Source of the DNA: Clostridiales bacterium
GTDB lineage: Bacteria; Bacillota; Clostridia; Lachnospirales; Anaerotignaceae
DNA length: 7,140 nt
Direction: 5' to 3'
Assembly (NCBI GenBank): GCA_021202325.1
Contig: JAJQDF010000215.1
Location: 1-7,140 of the forward strand
Shown here one piece after another: positions 1 to 6,852 of the stretch. Each line of letters starts with the position of its first letter. The first letter of the stretch is position 1. Under the pieces are notes generated by a model. The model made no database searches. It saw only the letters and a program-made list of their open reading frames with translations, and was not told the origin of the DNA. Made by a program: the position numbers and the translations under genes.

Positions 1-12
1 GCAATAGTAACT

Positions 13-20
13 AGGAGGTG
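13..20 (+). promoter_or_regulatory. Shine-Dalgarno site of rpmB
   Basis: AGGAGGTG lies six bases before the rpmB ATG. It is a near-consensus ribosome binding site, as expected for a highly expressed ribosomal protein gene, and it fixes the start codon. Confidence 0.9.
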
Positions 21-26
21 TAATAA

Positions 27-227
27 ATGGCAAAGTGTGAAATTTGTGAAAAAGGTATGCTTACAGGACACAGAATCAGCATCAATCGTAGTCAGGTCAG
101 CAGACGTGCCAACAGAAACTGGAAACCCAATGTAAAAAAGGTTAAAATCAATGACAACGGAACAATCAGATCCATCTACATCTGCACAAGATGCCTCCGT
201 TCCGGTAAAGTAACACGCGCTATCTAA
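27..227 (+). CDS. rpmB: Large ribosomal subunit protein L28 (bL28), zinc-ribbon form
   Basis: This 66-residue basic protein is a structural component of the 50S ribosomal subunit. It opens with MAKCEICEKG, carries the family's RRANRNWKPNVKKVK core at about residues 26-40, and ends with the family-typical ICTRCLRSGKVTRA. Two CxxC pairs (Cys4/Cys7 and Cys53/Cys56) are both intact, so this is the zinc-binding (C+) type. The ATG start is fixed by a near-perfect Shine-Dalgarno AGGAGGTG at 13-20, six bases upstream. The gene is monocistronic as far as visible: a strong terminator follows 28 bp after the stop and the next gene is convergent. The promoter lies outside the window. One oddity is that residues 14-30 seem about four residues longer than the usual FGxxVSHSHRRSNR stretch of Bacillota L28. 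The identification is secure. Confidence 0.97.
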   Translation: MAKCEICEKGMLTGHRISINRSQVSRRANRNWKPNVKKVKINDNGTIRSIYICTRCLRSGKVTRAI

Positions 228-255
228 AGCATGCTACCTTTCATATAAGAACACT

Positions 256-287
256 AAAGTTGAAGTCCGTCGGATTTCAACTTTTTT
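256..287 (+). terminator. Rho-independent terminator of rpmB
   Basis: A 13-bp stem (256-268 pairing with 272-284, one G-U pair at 265/275) closes a three-base loop GTC and runs into TTTTTT at 282-287. The stem begins 28 bp after the rpmB stop. On the opposite strand the same hairpin is followed by TTTAGTGTTCTT, a poor T-tract, so it should terminate rpmB well but the convergent leftward train only weakly. No other hairpin-plus-T-tract is evident between 228 and 321. Confidence 0.9.
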
Positions 288-321
288 CTTTGCATTAAAT
301 TTCCTTTCGAATATCTGCCCT

Positions 322-474
322 TTAACAGTCCCTATCCATGAGCAGATACAGCCCTGCCACCGCAATGACAATGGCCGCTATCATTCCCCACAGCGGTATA
401 AACCTGGCTATTAACATTCCGAGGCCGAATGCCGTAAGCACCGCCCCTATACATTTTTTCTTTATTCTGTCCAT
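322..474 (-). CDS. Small two-helix membrane protein, function unknown
   Basis: This 50-residue protein starts MDRIKKKC and ends LLMDRDC. It has a short basic N-terminus followed by two hydrophobic stretches, about residues 8-25 and 27-45, separated by Arg/Pro/Trp. This predicts a helical hairpin in the cytoplasmic membrane, with the basic N-terminus inside by the positive-inside rule. I chose the ATG at 474 because it has GGAG (481-484) six bases upstream and lies about 22 bases below a good promoter. The open frame extends to a GTG at 522, but that codon has no ribosome site and falls inside the predicted promoter. It follows holA by 65 bp and is the last gene of the leftward train. I do not recognise a named family. 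It could be a conserved small clostridial membrane protein. The coding call is reasonable; the function is unknown. Confidence 0.72.
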   Translation of the reverse strand: MDRIKKKCIGAVLTAFGLGMLIARFIPLWGMIAAIVIAVAGLYLLMDRDC

Positions 475-480
475 TATTTG

Positions 481-484
481 CTCC
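481..484 (-). promoter_or_regulatory. Ribosome binding site fixing the start of the 50-residue protein
   Basis: GGAG reads on the minus strand, six bases before the ATG at 474, in the context GGAGCAAATAATG. It favours this internal ATG over the upstream GTG at 522, which lacks any ribosome site. The bases just upstream form the small palindrome CGGCGCCG (484-491). Confidence 0.7.
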
Positions 485-501
485 GGCGCCGTTTTTATAT
501 A

Positions 502-530
502 ATTATATGCCGGAAACCTCACTTTTTGAA
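502..530 (-). promoter_or_regulatory. Predicted sigma-A-type promoter for the small membrane protein gene
   Basis: On the minus strand TTCAAA (530-525, four of six matches to TTGACA) is followed after exactly 17 bases by a perfect TATAAT (507-502). It starts 9 bp past the holA stop and is predicted to initiate near 495, giving a leader of about 20 bases before the ATG at 474. This would let the last gene be expressed separately from the train upstream. The call rests on motif match and placement only. Confidence 0.6.
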
Positions 531-539
531 CATCATATA

Positions 540-1532
540 TCAGCCTAATATCAACATCTCAACGGCTACCTCGTCATCAACTCTGCCCGACTTTATCATA
601 TAGTCGGTTTCAATGCATTTGTTCAGAGCCTTTTCCAAATCCTCATAGGAAAATTCCCTGCTCTGTCTGACCGCACCCTTTGCCGCAAAGGGATGCAGTC
701 CCAATTTTTTTGCTATATCCGCATCGGAATATCCGTTTTCATTAAGATTTTTGCATTTAATAATAATTCTGAACTGCCTTGATATAAGTGCAAGTATTCC
801 TACGGGCTGTTCGTTATACAAAAGCATATTCCTGTATATTTCAATGGCTTTTTCCTTCTTGCCTGCTATCATCGCATCAATCATATCAAACACTTTTGTC
901 TCGGCGTTTTTAGCGCAGACGGCATCTATATCTTCAATAGTAACCGTCTTTTTATCGCCCAAATAGGCAAGGAGCTTGTCACTCTCGGTCTTACGCTGTT
1001 CTAAGTCTGCCCCGCAGTTTCTTACCATGTACATGCATACAGATTTTGTGGTCTTTATTCCGTTTTTTGTCAGCTTTTTTTCAAGTATTGAGGCCAAGTC
1101 ATCGTCCTTAAGCTTATCATACACCGCCACTTTGCCGTTTTTTTCCGCCGCCTTATAGAGCTTAAGCCTTTTATCGGCCTTTTCTTCGGAAAAGACTATG
1201 CAGGTCGTCTCCGGTATATCTGCAATATAATCGGCAAGGAGGTCGCTTTCAGCCTTTTTGCCCTCCGAAAAAAAGCCGCAGTCCTTCACAAGTATAAATC
1301 TCTTATCGGCAAGGAACGGAAAGGTCTCGGCGGCCTCTATTACCTGTCCGGCTGTAGTTTTGACATCGTTAAACACCGACAGATTCATAAGCTCGGCCGC
1401 TTCATCCACAACCTTTTTCTTTATCTTGTCCTCCCATGCCCTTCTGGAATAGGTGTCCACTCCGTACAGCAGGTAGCATTTTTCAATTTTGCCAGTCAAA
1501 TCTATATCGTTTTTAGTATCTTTTTTAGCCAT
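540..1532 (-). CDS. holA: DNA polymerase III subunit delta (clamp loader)
   Basis: At 330 residues this is the usual length for the delta subunit. Delta is the wrench of the clamp-loader complex and opens the beta sliding clamp at primer-template junctions. Domain I (about 15-140) begins with CYLLYGVDTYSRRAW, the family's degenerate nucleotide-fold opening that lacks a working P-loop. The middle domain carries DLEQRKTESDKLLAYLG (176-192), followed by TIEDIDAVCA. The C-terminal collar has the typical LGLHPFAAKGAVRQSREFS (278-296) and a final DDEVAVEMLIL. The ATG at 1532 has AAGGA (1541-1545) eight bases upstream. The gene begins 14 bp after comEC stops, so it is probably co-transcribed with it. 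comEC-holA adjacency is common in Bacillota, though holA is often followed there by rpsT, which is not seen here. Confidence 0.95.
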   Translation of the reverse strand: MAKKDTKNDIDLTGKIEKCYLLYGVDTYSRRAWEDKIKKKVVDEAAELMNLSVFNDVKTTAGQVIEAAETFPFLADKRFILVKDCGFFSEGKKAESDLLADYIADIPETTCIVFSEEKADKRLKLYKAAEKNGKVAVYDKLKDDDLASILEKKLTKNGIKTTKSVCMYMVRNCGADLEQRKTESDKLLAYLGDKKTVTIEDIDAVCAKNAETKVFDMIDAMIAGKKEKAIEIYRNMLLYNEQPVGILALISRQFRIIIKCKNLNENGYSDADIAKKLGLHPFAAKGAVRQSREFSYEDLEKALNKCIETDYMIKSGRVDDEVAVEMLILG

Positions 1533-1546
1533 AAAAATTTTCCTTT

Positions 1547-3784
1547 TTAACCAAATGTCTTTAGACTATAGCCCTCGTCCGTGCAGGCAACAACAACCGC
1601 TCCGTCCTCGCCCGTGACATAAACATTCATACCGAAATAATTCAGTCTTTCCAGAACTTCATCATGAGGAAATCCGTAAATATTGTTCTCAGCGGCCTCT
1701 ATAACCGCCGTATCTGCTCCTGTCACAGCTAAGAATTCTTCTGTTGATGATGTTTTTGAGCCATGATGGGCTATCTTTATTATATCACACTTTATATTCT
1801 TTTCCGATAGCTTTTCTTCATCTTCTGCCTCAATATCGCCGGTAAAAAGAATTTTGTTCCCTTCGACCTCTGCCATCAGAACCAGTGAAGTGCTGTTTTC
1901 ACCGTCCGCTTCAACGCCATCCGGATAAAGGCACTCTATTCGGCAATTTTCCGTTTCAAAAATATCACCTTCGGAAGCATAGAATATAGAAATATTCTGT
2001 TCATCAGCTGCCGACAATATCTCATCCAGCTTATCGGAATGTTCTGCATCCGAGAGCACTATCTGCCTTACATATCCGGCATCTATTAGCTCAATAGCAC
2101 CATCTGCATGGTCTGAATCCGTATGGGTAATAAAGAGCAAGTCCGCCTTTGTACCCTTGGCCTTCAAATACGGAATAACGGCACTTTCCGCTCCGCCGCT
2201 CGGCCCTCCGTCAATGACAGCGGTAATCTCGCCGGGAACATATATGAGGGAGGCATCGCCCTGTCCGGCATCGAAAAATACAATTTCCGGAGCCGCTGTA
2301 ATATTTATTCCGGCAAGTACAACTGCAAATACCGCAAAGCCGGCAGAAGTTATTCTAAGAGCAGTCCTGTTTCTTCTTAAAATCACAGCACACAGCATGA
2401 ATATGTATATTGCCGTTACAGCATATACCGACGGCTTAGCCGTCTCAACATAAAATACCGAAGACGAAACCATATCCGCCGCAATATTATATAAATGAAG
2501 AATTAAGTACATTATTTTTGCCGCAATAGTGCCAAGTCCGGTAAAGGAAAGCAGCCCCGCAGGTATTGCTGCTCCGGCGGCAAAGCTCAGATACGGGACG
2601 GCTATGATATTTGAAACAACCTCTATGAGAGACACTCCGCCGAAATAGTACATAGTCATAGGTGTTACCGCCGCCCAGACAATCGTCGAAAATATCACTG
2701 TTTTCGTAAGCTTTGCTTTTATATCCTTGGTAATTTCCAGCGCAAACACAACCGCCGTTATTCCAATGTATGAAAGCCGGAACGACACATTCCACAGATA
2801 TATGGGATTTATGCAGAGCATAATAAACGCACTGAACGCTATAGTGTTGAAGCTGTCAGAATTTTTTCTCAGCATCAGTGCAGTAAATGCCGTTACCGCC
2901 ATTATAACCGCTCTGACAGCCGACGGAGAAAATCCCGTAAATGCCAAATAGAATACCAGAAACACAGAAACTATGGGCACAGCTCTCTGCTTTTTAAGCT
3001 TCAAAATTCTCGTAAGCACATAGAATAACATCCCCGAAACCGCCGATATATGCAGTCCAGATATTGCAAGCACATGGCTCACACCCATATATCTGAACAT
3101 ATCATTGATTTCATCGTCAATGTCGTATCTGTATCCCGTCGTCAGAGCCTTGGCAACGGCGGCTTCCCTCTCGAGCATATTTTCATCATAGAAGCTGTTA
3201 ATATGCTCCCTCAGCGCCTCTACCTTATATATAAAGCCGCCGTTTTGTCCAACAACATCGGCATCACTGCTCCACGCCGAATAGTCGAAACCCCTCGACA
3301 GCATATACTTCCTATAGTCTGTCTGATATGGATTTGTGGGCGCATCAAAGGCATAGAGCCTTCCCTCGGCCTCTATAATATCCCCGGCACTGACCTCAGC
3401 ATTGTCCACCGTAAGATATACCCTCAGGCCTTCGCCGCTGTAAACCTCTCCATCGGAAATATACTCCGTATCCAGCGTTATAGCCGTCTTCCCATTATCG
3501 TTTGTGTGCCATTCACGCACAGTACCCCGGATAGTAATATCGCCGCCGACCATCTGCTCCGCTGTCATATCCGCCGGAGTCAGCGCCGCATTACACAGCA
3601 TTATCCCTATAACCGCAATAAGCGGCATAAAAAGCGGCTCAAATATTCTGTTTTTTGCCGCAAAAAACACAGCGGCGGCTGTAATTGCCACAACTACAGC
3701 CGCTGTATATATCCCATCTGTATATTCCGCCGCCGCTATGCCGACAGCAAGGCTTATTAAAAACCATATGAACGGCCTTCTCAT
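1547..3784 (-). CDS. comEC: ComEC/Rec2 family DNA-uptake channel with C-terminal metallo-beta-lactamase domain
   Basis: This 745-residue polytopic membrane protein has the full ComEC architecture. ComEC is the inner-membrane channel that passes single-stranded DNA during natural transformation. Three N-terminal hydrophobic segments (about 4-66) are followed by an OB-like extracytoplasmic region (about 76-175) ending in NPYQTDYRKYMLSRGF. The Competence domain has VSHVLAISGLHIS at 235-247 and multiple membrane helices to about 495. The C-terminal domain has FFDAGQGDASL (503-513), HTDSDH (554-559), TGDIE (648-652) and HHGSKTS (673-679). The metal-binding residues of this domain, proposed to degrade the non-transported strand, are therefore intact. 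The ATG at 3784 has GGTGAT just upstream, 11 bp after the preceding gene stops. No frameshift is apparent. Whether the host is naturally transformable cannot be judged, since comEC persists in many species not known to be competent. Confidence 0.95.
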   Translation of the reverse strand: MRRPFIWFLISLAVGIAAAEYTDGIYTAAVVVAITAAAVFFAAKNRIFEPLFMPLIAVIGIMLCNAALTPADMTAEQMVGGDITIRGTVREWHTNDNGKTAITLDTEYISDGEVYSGEGLRVYLTVDNAEVSAGDIIEAEGRLYAFDAPTNPYQTDYRKYMLSRGFDYSAWSSDADVVGQNGGFIYKVEALREHINSFYDENMLEREAAVAKALTTGYRYDIDDEINDMFRYMGVSHVLAISGLHISAVSGMLFYVLTRILKLKKQRAVPIVSVFLVFYLAFTGFSPSAVRAVIMAVTAFTALMLRKNSDSFNTIAFSAFIMLCINPIYLWNVSFRLSYIGITAVVFALEITKDIKAKLTKTVIFSTIVWAAVTPMTMYYFGGVSLIEVVSNIIAVPYLSFAAGAAIPAGLLSFTGLGTIAAKIMYLILHLYNIAADMVSSSVFYVETAKPSVYAVTAIYIFMLCAVILRRNRTALRITSAGFAVFAVVLAGINITAAPEIVFFDAGQGDASLIYVPGEITAVIDGGPSGGAESAVIPYLKAKGTKADLLFITHTDSDHADGAIELIDAGYVRQIVLSDAEHSDKLDEILSAADEQNISIFYASEGDIFETENCRIECLYPDGVEADGENSTSLVLMAEVEGNKILFTGDIEAEDEEKLSEKNIKCDIIKIAHHGSKTSSTEEFLAVTGADTAVIEAAENNIYGFPHDEVLERLNYFGMNVYVTGEDGAVVVACTDEGYSLKTFG

Positions 3785-3795
3785 ATAATCACCGC

Positions 3796-4728
3796 TTACT
3801 CAAAGGAAATATTATAATTCGGTTCAATCGGCATACTAAAGTCCATTATATTATTGTAGTTATCTATCTTCTCGCCGTTAATCAGAAACTGTACCCTAGT
3901 CACATCCTCCAGCTCGCCCAGTGAATTGACAATACAGTATACCGCCGCAACGGCATCGCTGTCGGTTCCTGTCTGCTTAGATACAAACTCGCCGCTTAAG
4001 TCTACATAACATATTCCGTCGGCCGAGCTTATATCCCTTATCTTTGTATCGGTAGGAATTACGCTCTTAAGGTCTTCATCCTCGGGGCCCAGTATGAGCT
4101 GTTCAACAACATATCTCTCTATGGGCTGGTTGGGGTTGACCTCAACCTCCCTTATCTCCGTATCAAGTCCGGTGTCGTCCTCGCTCTTGAAATAAAGCGT
4201 TAGTATCTCATAGTTTGTAGGCTCGGCAGATATATTGCCGTCAATGACAATGTCCTCCCGGCCGAGCTTGCCCAAATACTGTCCGTTGGTCATTTGTATG
4301 GGATTCGAGTCAACGGTAATATAAACATAGTCCACAAAGTCCAATGAAGTAAACGTATAGACCGCCGCTGTCTTAAACGCCAGCTCCTCCCCTGCCGTCA
4401 TAGAAGAATAGGCAGAATTGAAGTCCAACGACAGCAGGCCGCTTTCTATCATTACACTGTTCAGCTCCAGGTCATCCGGAACCGCAGTGTTGCTTTCATC
4501 AGTCTTTTCCCTCATCTTTGAAAAGGCATACTCCACCATCTGCTCCTGCGTTTCTCCCTCCAAGGCGGTTGTTTCAGCCTTAAGCGTCTGAGATGCTATC
4601 TCTATTCTGTATATCTCGCAGGCAGCAGTACCCTCCGAGCTTCCCGGAAGTTCAATATTACTGCTCTCACAACCGCACATGATAACTACAGCCATGAGCA
4701 TCGCCAATATAAATTTTATCCTTCTCAT
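3796..4728 (-). CDS. GerMN-domain lipoprotein
   Basis: This 310-residue protein is predicted to be exported and lipid-anchored. The N-terminus MRRIKFILAMLMAVVIM is a basic plus hydrophobic signal, followed by CGC. Cys20 (after Gly19) is the likely lipidated residue, with Cys18 the alternative. Two tandem GerMN-like repeats follow, roughly 40-165 and 172-300, each with a strand-helix-strand pattern. Examples are LLSLDFNSAY with FKTAAVYTFTSL, and ICYVDLSGEF with AVAAVYCIVNSL. The second repeat begins ERYVVEQLILGP, which is typical of the domain. The founding member, GerM of Bacillus, is a spore cortex/germination lipoprotein, but GerMN proteins also occur next to two-component systems. I chose the ATG at 4728, which has GGTGA five bases upstream. 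The frame also allows a GTG at 4737, overlapping the kinase stop, but that has no spaced ribosome site. Position behind the kinase suggests a linked envelope role; this is inference. Confidence 0.88.
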   Translation of the reverse strand: MRRIKFILAMLMAVVIMCGCESSNIELPGSSEGTAACEIYRIEIASQTLKAETTALEGETQEQMVEYAFSKMREKTDESNTAVPDDLELNSVMIESGLLSLDFNSAYSSMTAGEELAFKTAAVYTFTSLDFVDYVYITVDSNPIQMTNGQYLGKLGREDIVIDGNISAEPTNYEILTLYFKSEDDTGLDTEIREVEVNPNQPIERYVVEQLILGPEDEDLKSVIPTDTKIRDISSADGICYVDLSGEFVSKQTGTDSDAVAAVYCIVNSLGELEDVTRVQFLINGEKIDNYNNIMDFSMPIEPNYNISFE

Positions 4729-4733
4729 ACAGC

Positions 4734-4741
4734 TCACCCTT
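4734..4741 (-). promoter_or_regulatory. Ribosome binding site embedded in the kinase stop codon
   Basis: AAGGGTGA on the minus strand contains the TGA stop of the histidine kinase gene (4736-4734) and sits five bases before the ATG at 4728. This arrangement implies translational coupling of the lipoprotein to the kinase and decides the start in favour of 4728. Confidence 0.7.
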
Positions 4742-6164
4742 GTTTAACAGGAATAGTTATTACAAATGTAGTGCCCTCATTTTCCTTACTGGAAACCTTT
4801 ATACTGCCGTTATGCATAAGTACCGCAGATTTTGCAATGGCCAGTCCAAGGCCGGTTCCTCCGGTCTCCCTGTCTCTGTTCTTGTCAACCCTATAGAACC
4901 TGTCGAAAATCTTATTTATTTCCTCATCGGCAATGCCGACACCCGTATCGGCAACGGTAATAAATACATTCTGATTGTCCGCATCCAGCGTAACATCAAC
5001 CTTTCCGCCGTCCACATTATATTTAATGCCGTTTTCGATAAGGTTGGACACCGCCAGTGAAATCTTCGTTTCCTCAACCTCGGCGGTAACGGTTCTTATT
5101 TTATCGAAGCTCAGCGTTACGTTATTTTTCTCGGCAATGGGCTGAAGCCTCTTTACTATGTCGCCCACCATATCGCCCATGTTTATTTCCACAGGCTGAA
5201 GCTCAACCTCCTGACGGTTCATCCTCGATAATGTCAGCAGGTCGTTTATAATGGCCGTCATTCTGTCTACCTCGGAATTTATATCCCGCAGAAATTCCAC
5301 ATACATTTCCTTCGGAACGGTGTCAGGATCCTGTATGAGTATGGAGTCGCTCAGAACCTTTATTGAGCTCAGCGGCGTTTTCAGCTCGTGGGAAACATTG
5401 GAAACAAATTCCTGACGGTTCGTCTCTATCTGATCCAGCTTTTCGGCCATGTTGTTGCTGGACTCCGCCAGTTCGGCAAGCTCCGTATGCAGGAAGTCGT
5501 TCACCGGTATTCTCTGGTCAAAATGCCCCTCGGACATTTTCTTTATTACATCAATCGTTCTGTTCAGCGGATTGGTGAACCACCATGTAAACACAGTGTT
5601 GGAAATTATAACAATTATTACAAGCAAAAGTATAATGTTAAAGAGCGTATGCCTTATGGCATCCACATTTTCCGCAATGTCGCTTATTGAACCGCATACA
5701 AGCACAACGCCTATACAGTTGGAACGGTCGTCCACTATGAAAACCGCTGCATGAATTGTGTCGTTGTCCTCGACCTTTGCCACGTCCTTATTGTTCAGCG
5801 CATCGACGATTTCCGGCAAAAAATAGGTCTTTCCCTCTTCGGTTTTATTGGAATCGTTCACAACAACGCCTGTTTTGTCCAAAACAATTATCCTATATCC
5901 GCTCTCCTTACTGGTCTGATTTATGTCGTAATCAAAAAGCACGGCCTTTACTTCGTCATACATATAGTCGGAAATGCTTATATGTCCGGAAATGATATTT
6001 GCCTGCTGCAAAAGCTCCTTCTTTCGTTCCTCGACAAAATAGCTCTGCATGGAACTAAGCGCCACCTGCGTCATTATGAGAAGGGGCACTATTCCAATAA
6101 GCATATAGGTCGCCAAAAGCGTCCATTTAAGTTTTACATTTCTTTTAGCCAAAGTAATAGCCAA
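4734..6164 (-). CDS. Membrane sensor histidine kinase, OmpR-partner type
   Basis: The open frame gives up to 476 residues. In order there are a first membrane helix (about 14-36), an extracytoplasmic sensor region of about 135 residues (37-172), a second helix (about 172-196), a HAMP linker (about 197-250), and a HisKA domain with SNVSHELKTPLSS, where His259 is the predicted phosphorylation site. The HATPase domain has NLIENGIKYN (374-383), DTGVGI (406-411), FDRFYR (420-425) and TGGTGLGLAI (434-443). All catalytic boxes look intact. It has no PAS domain between HAMP and HisKA, unlike Bacillus WalK. The start is uncertain: no ATG precedes the first helix. The candidates are TTG at 6164, which directly abuts GGGGAG (6165-6170) with no spacing, and TTG at 6152 (472 residues, 12-base spacing). 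The coordinates give the outer limit. Either start overlaps the regulator gene, so the pair is translationally coupled. Confidence 0.93.
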   Translation of the reverse strand: MAITLAKRNVKLKWTLLATYMLIGIVPLLIMTQVALSSMQSYFVEERKKELLQQANIISGHISISDYMYDEVKAVLFDYDINQTSKESGYRIIVLDKTGVVVNDSNKTEEGKTYFLPEIVDALNNKDVAKVEDNDTIHAAVFIVDDRSNCIGVVLVCGSISDIAENVDAIRHTLFNIILLLVIIVIISNTVFTWWFTNPLNRTIDVIKKMSEGHFDQRIPVNDFLHTELAELAESSNNMAEKLDQIETNRQEFVSNVSHELKTPLSSIKVLSDSILIQDPDTVPKEMYVEFLRDINSEVDRMTAIINDLLTLSRMNRQEVELQPVEINMGDMVGDIVKRLQPIAEKNNVTLSFDKIRTVTAEVEETKISLAVSNLIENGIKYNVDGGKVDVTLDADNQNVFITVADTGVGIADEEINKIFDRFYRVDKNRDRETGGTGLGLAIAKSAVLMHNGSIKVSSKENEGTTFVITIPVKQG

Positions 6165-6831
6165 CTCCCCATTTTGTAAAAATATGTTCAGGTGCGCTCG
6201 GCTTCTTCTCTATCTTTTCCCTAAGCCTTCTCACATGGACATCAACCGTCCGCACATCGCCGGGGTAATCAACGCCCCATACCGTATCAAGCAGTTTTTC
6301 CCTGCTGTAAACCTTGCCCGGGGTTTTCATAATAAGCTCCAACAGGTCAAACTCCTTCGCCGTAAGGAAAGCCTCTTTATCGCCGACAAAAACCCTGCGG
6401 CTATCCATATCGACACGCAAGTCCCCTGCCGTCAGTTCGTTTTTAACAGGCAAACTTTCGGAAGAAGACTTTGCCCTTCTCAGAACCGCCTTTATTCTGG
6501 CCTTAAGCTCAAGAATATTAAATGGTTTCGTCATATAATCGTCGGCGCCGTACTCCAGTCCCATTATTTTGTCCATATCCTCGCCCTTGGCCGTAACCAT
6601 TATTATGGGCATCTGCGAAAATTCCCTGACTTCACTGCAAACCTGAAGTCCATCTATTTTAGGCAGCATAAGATCGAGAATAGCCAAATCATATTTATTT
6701 TTCTTAATAAGATCCAAGGCTTCCTCGCCGTCATATGCGGCATCAACAATCATTCCGTCCTGTTCGAGAGAAAATTTAATCCCCTTCACAATAAGTTTTT
6801 CATCGTCAACAACAAGTATTTTATTAGCCAT
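6145..6831 (-). CDS. OmpR/PhoB-family response regulator, WalR-like
   Basis: This 228-residue cytoplasmic transcription factor has an N-terminal receiver domain (about 3-118). It shows the acidic pocket Asp9/Asp10, the phosphoacceptor Asp53 in LAILDLMLP, Thr80 in IIMVT, and Lys102 in TKPF. A winged-helix DNA-binding domain (about 130-227) follows, with LTAKEFDLLELI, the recognition-helix region GDVRTVDVHVRRLREKIE (191-208) and the wing GVGYYFG. The GDVRTVDVxVRRLREKIE stretch is very close to WalR/YycF, but PhoP- and ResD-like regulators are also similar, so I give no symbol. The ATG at 6831 has GGAGG (6839-6843) with seven-base spacing. It follows the comEA-like gene by 21 bp and overlaps the kinase gene. 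A perfect palindrome lies just upstream at 6865-6879. Confidence 0.96.
   Translation of the reverse strand: MANKILVVDDEKLIVKGIKFSLEQDGMIVDAAYDGEEALDLIKKNKYDLAILDLMLPKIDGLQVCSEVREFSQMPIIMVTAKGEDMDKIMGLEYGADDYMTKPFNILELKARIKAVLRRAKSSSESLPVKNELTAGDLRVDMDSRRVFVGDKEAFLTAKEFDLLELIMKTPGKVYSREKLLDTVWGVDYPGDVRTVDVHVRRLREKIEKKPSAPEHIFTKWGVGYYFG
6165..6170 (-). promoter_or_regulatory. Ribosome binding site of the kinase gene, inside the regulator gene
   Basis: GGGGAG on the minus strand is the only purine-rich site near the kinase start and lies inside the last codons of the response regulator. It touches the TTG at 6164 and is 12 bases from the TTG at 6152. Neither spacing is ideal; the second is physically more plausible. 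Confidence 0.5.
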
Positions 6832-6852
6832 CTAAACGCCTCCATCCCGGCT

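Noticed and set aside
484..491. CGGCGCCG palindrome in the leader of the small membrane gene
   Set aside because: It is only eight bases with no loop and no T-tract, too short to call a regulatory hairpin.
2487..2795. A 102-codon minus-strand frame within comEC
   Set aside because: It is an out-of-frame reading inside the intact ComEC membrane domain, so it is not evidence of a frameshift because the comEC frame itself is continuous.
3050..3760. A 236-codon open frame on the plus strand
   Set aside because: It lies entirely opposite comEC, has no ribosome site or recognisable domain, and its composition is what antisense reading of a membrane protein gene gives.
3811..3839. Possible promoter before comEC (TATAAT at 3816-3811 on the minus strand)
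   Set aside because: The -10 is perfect, but the best -35 at 17 bases is TTAGTA, only three of six matches, and the -10 bases are explained by Asn-Tyr-Asn codons of the GerMN gene. Not strong enough to annotate.
5751..6179. A 142-codon open frame on the plus strand opposite the kinase sensor region
   Set aside because: It is antisense to a well-supported kinase gene, and I see no recognisable motif in its translation.
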